Of a stretch of DNA of 7,056 bases, positions 5,985-7,056 are shown piece by piece. Position numbers and translations under genes: made by a program. Position 1 is the first letter of the stretch. Every line of letters begins with the position of its first letter. The notes under the pieces were generated by a model. It was not told where the DNA came from and did no database searches. It worked only from the letters and a program-made list of their open reading frames with translations. This stretch comes from Candidatus Omnitrophota bacterium (GTDB lineage: Bacteria; Omnitrophota; Gorgyraeia; Gygaellales; Profunditerraquicolaceae): assembly GCA_028706895.1 (NCBI GenBank), contig JAQTVG010000048.1, forward strand, positions 1 to 7,056, given 5' to 3'.

Positions 5985-7056
5985 AAATTATACGTTTTAC
6001 CAGCAAACAATTAGAGAAGATTTATAACCGCGGTATAATTAAATCGCGGCGCGTGGAAGAGAAAGTCAAGCAGATTATAGAAAATGTGCGGCTCCTCGGG
6101 GATGAAGCGCTTTTAAAATACACCCGTAAATTTGACGGCGTAAAGATGTCTGTCCGCCAGCTTAAGGTTTCGCAAATAGAAATCAGCGGCGCCTATCAGA
6201 ACATAGACCCTAATTTTGTCTCTAACCTCAAGGTCATCATTGAAAATATAAACCGGTTTTATCGCAAGACCATAAAAAAGTCCTGGAGGATGAAAGACGG
6301 GGATGGGGTCATCCTGGGCGAAAACTATACGCCTTTAGACAGGGTGGGAATATATATACCCGCAGGGACAGCGCCTTTGGTTTCTACTGTGTATATGACA
6401 GTGCTGCCGGCGAAAATGGCAGGAGTTAAAAGAATAGTCATGGTGAGCCCTCCTAATAAACACGGGTTTATAAATCCTCATATACTTGTAATGGCAGACC
6501 TGCTTAAAGTAGATGAGGTTTATAGGATTGGCGGCGCCCAGGCTATCGCAGCGCTTGCCTATGGCACTAAAACTATTACCAGCGTTGACAAAATAGTCGG
6601 CCCCGGTAACGTTTATGTAAGCGAAGCTAAGAGACAGGTCTTTGGTTTAGTTGATATTGATATGATCGCGGGCCCTACTGAATTAGTTATTATTGCCAAC
6701 CGTTACTCTGACCCTAAGTTTATCATTGCTGATCTGAAAGCCCAGACAGAGCACGCGGGTGGTTTAGCTGTATTAATTACCAATTCTAAAAGCCTGGCTA
6801 AAGAGGTTAAGTCGCAGTGCCAGGATAGCCCGGGATTTATCGTCCTGACCAAGAATTTAGAGCAGGCAGTTGATATTACTAACAAAATTGCCCCGGAGCA
6901 TTTGGAAATACTGGTTAAAAACCCTCAGAAACTTATGAAGGGTATAAGAAACGCCGGCGCAATATTCCTCGGCCCCCACAGCCCTACTGCTATAGGAGAT
7001 TATGTCGCAGGGCCAAGCCATGTTTTGCCTACAGGCGGTACTGCCCGGTTTTTCTC
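5981..7056 (+). CDS. hisD: Histidinol dehydrogenase (partial, runs off right edge)
   Basis: HisD carries out the last two steps of histidine synthesis, oxidising L-histidinol to L-histidine with two NAD+ and a catalytic zinc. The frame is open for 358 codons from ATG 5981 to the window end, so about 70 C-terminal residues are missing from a usual ~430. Visible family motifs: FDGV (51-54), GIYIPAGTAP (123-132), PAKMAGV (143-149), GGAQAIAALAYGT (184-196), KIVGPGNVYVSEAKRQVFG (204-222) and IAGPTE (229-234). Zinc ligands Gln255 and His258 (AQTEH), catalytic Glu306-His307 (APEHLE) and Asp340 (GDYVAGPSHVLPTGGTARFF) are all kept. The last zinc histidine would lie outside the window. The ATG overlaps the alaS stop as ATGA and has no ribosome binding site, so translation is probably coupled to alaS. 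Other his genes may follow downstream, but this cannot be seen. Confidence 0.96.
   Translation, partial: MKIIRFTSKQLEKIYNRGIIKSRRVEEKVKQIIENVRLLGDEALLKYTRKFDGVKMSVRQLKVSQIEISGAYQNIDPNFVSNLKVIIENINRFYRKTIKKSWRMKDGDGVILGENYTPLDRVGIYIPAGTAPLVSTVYMTVLPAKMAGVKRIVMVSPPNKHGFINPHILVMADLLKVDEVYRIGGAQAIAALAYGTKTITSVDKIVGPGNVYVSEAKRQVFGLVDIDMIAGPTELVIIANRYSDPKFIIADLKAQTEHAGGLAVLITNSKSLAKEVKSQCQDSPGFIVLTKNLEQAVDITNKIAPEHLEILVKNPQKLMKGIRNAGAIFLGPHSPTAIGDYVAGPSHVLPTGGTARFF

Overview
This window carries five adjacent plus-strand genes that look like one operon, recA - htrA (Do/DegP-type protease) - recX - alaS - hisD (cut by the right edge), plus the 5' end of a divergent minus-strand gene at the left edge that reads as a GAF-domain signalling protein. 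The organism is bacterial and probably diderm, because the HtrA protein has an export signal and the two-PDZ layout of periplasmic DegP/DegQ proteases. Moderate, AT-leaning base composition and the gene mix would fit an uncultured lineage such as Candidatus Omnitrophota or a relative. That placement is an impression from protein style, not something the sequence proves.

Layout. Positions 1-121 (minus strand) encode the first 40 residues of the GAF-type protein. Positions 122-375 are a divergent intergenic region holding a minus-strand promoter with an inverted repeat inside it, a 76-nt perfect-stem cloverleaf-like element (169-244), and an exact-consensus sigma70-type promoter (310-338) with a strong ribosome binding site for recA. 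RecA, HtrA, RecX, AlaS and HisD then follow with gaps of 27 nt, about 46 nt (or an overlap, depending on the RecX start), 4 nt and a 4-nt ATGA overlap. I see no hairpin-plus-U-tract terminator between any of them.

How the genes relate. RecA is the recombinase and SOS co-protease, and RecX is its filament modulator. recA-recX-alaS is a gene order known from E. coli and other bacteria. Here a periplasmic quality-control protease has been placed between recA and recX, and histidinol dehydrogenase is coupled to the end of alaS. The genes themselves are ordinary. The least explained parts of the window are the cloverleaf element with its 18-bp palindrome, the near-leaderless divergent promoter, and the RecX start, which appears to use a non-canonical codon. 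I did not find convincing evidence of a wholly new multi-gene system.
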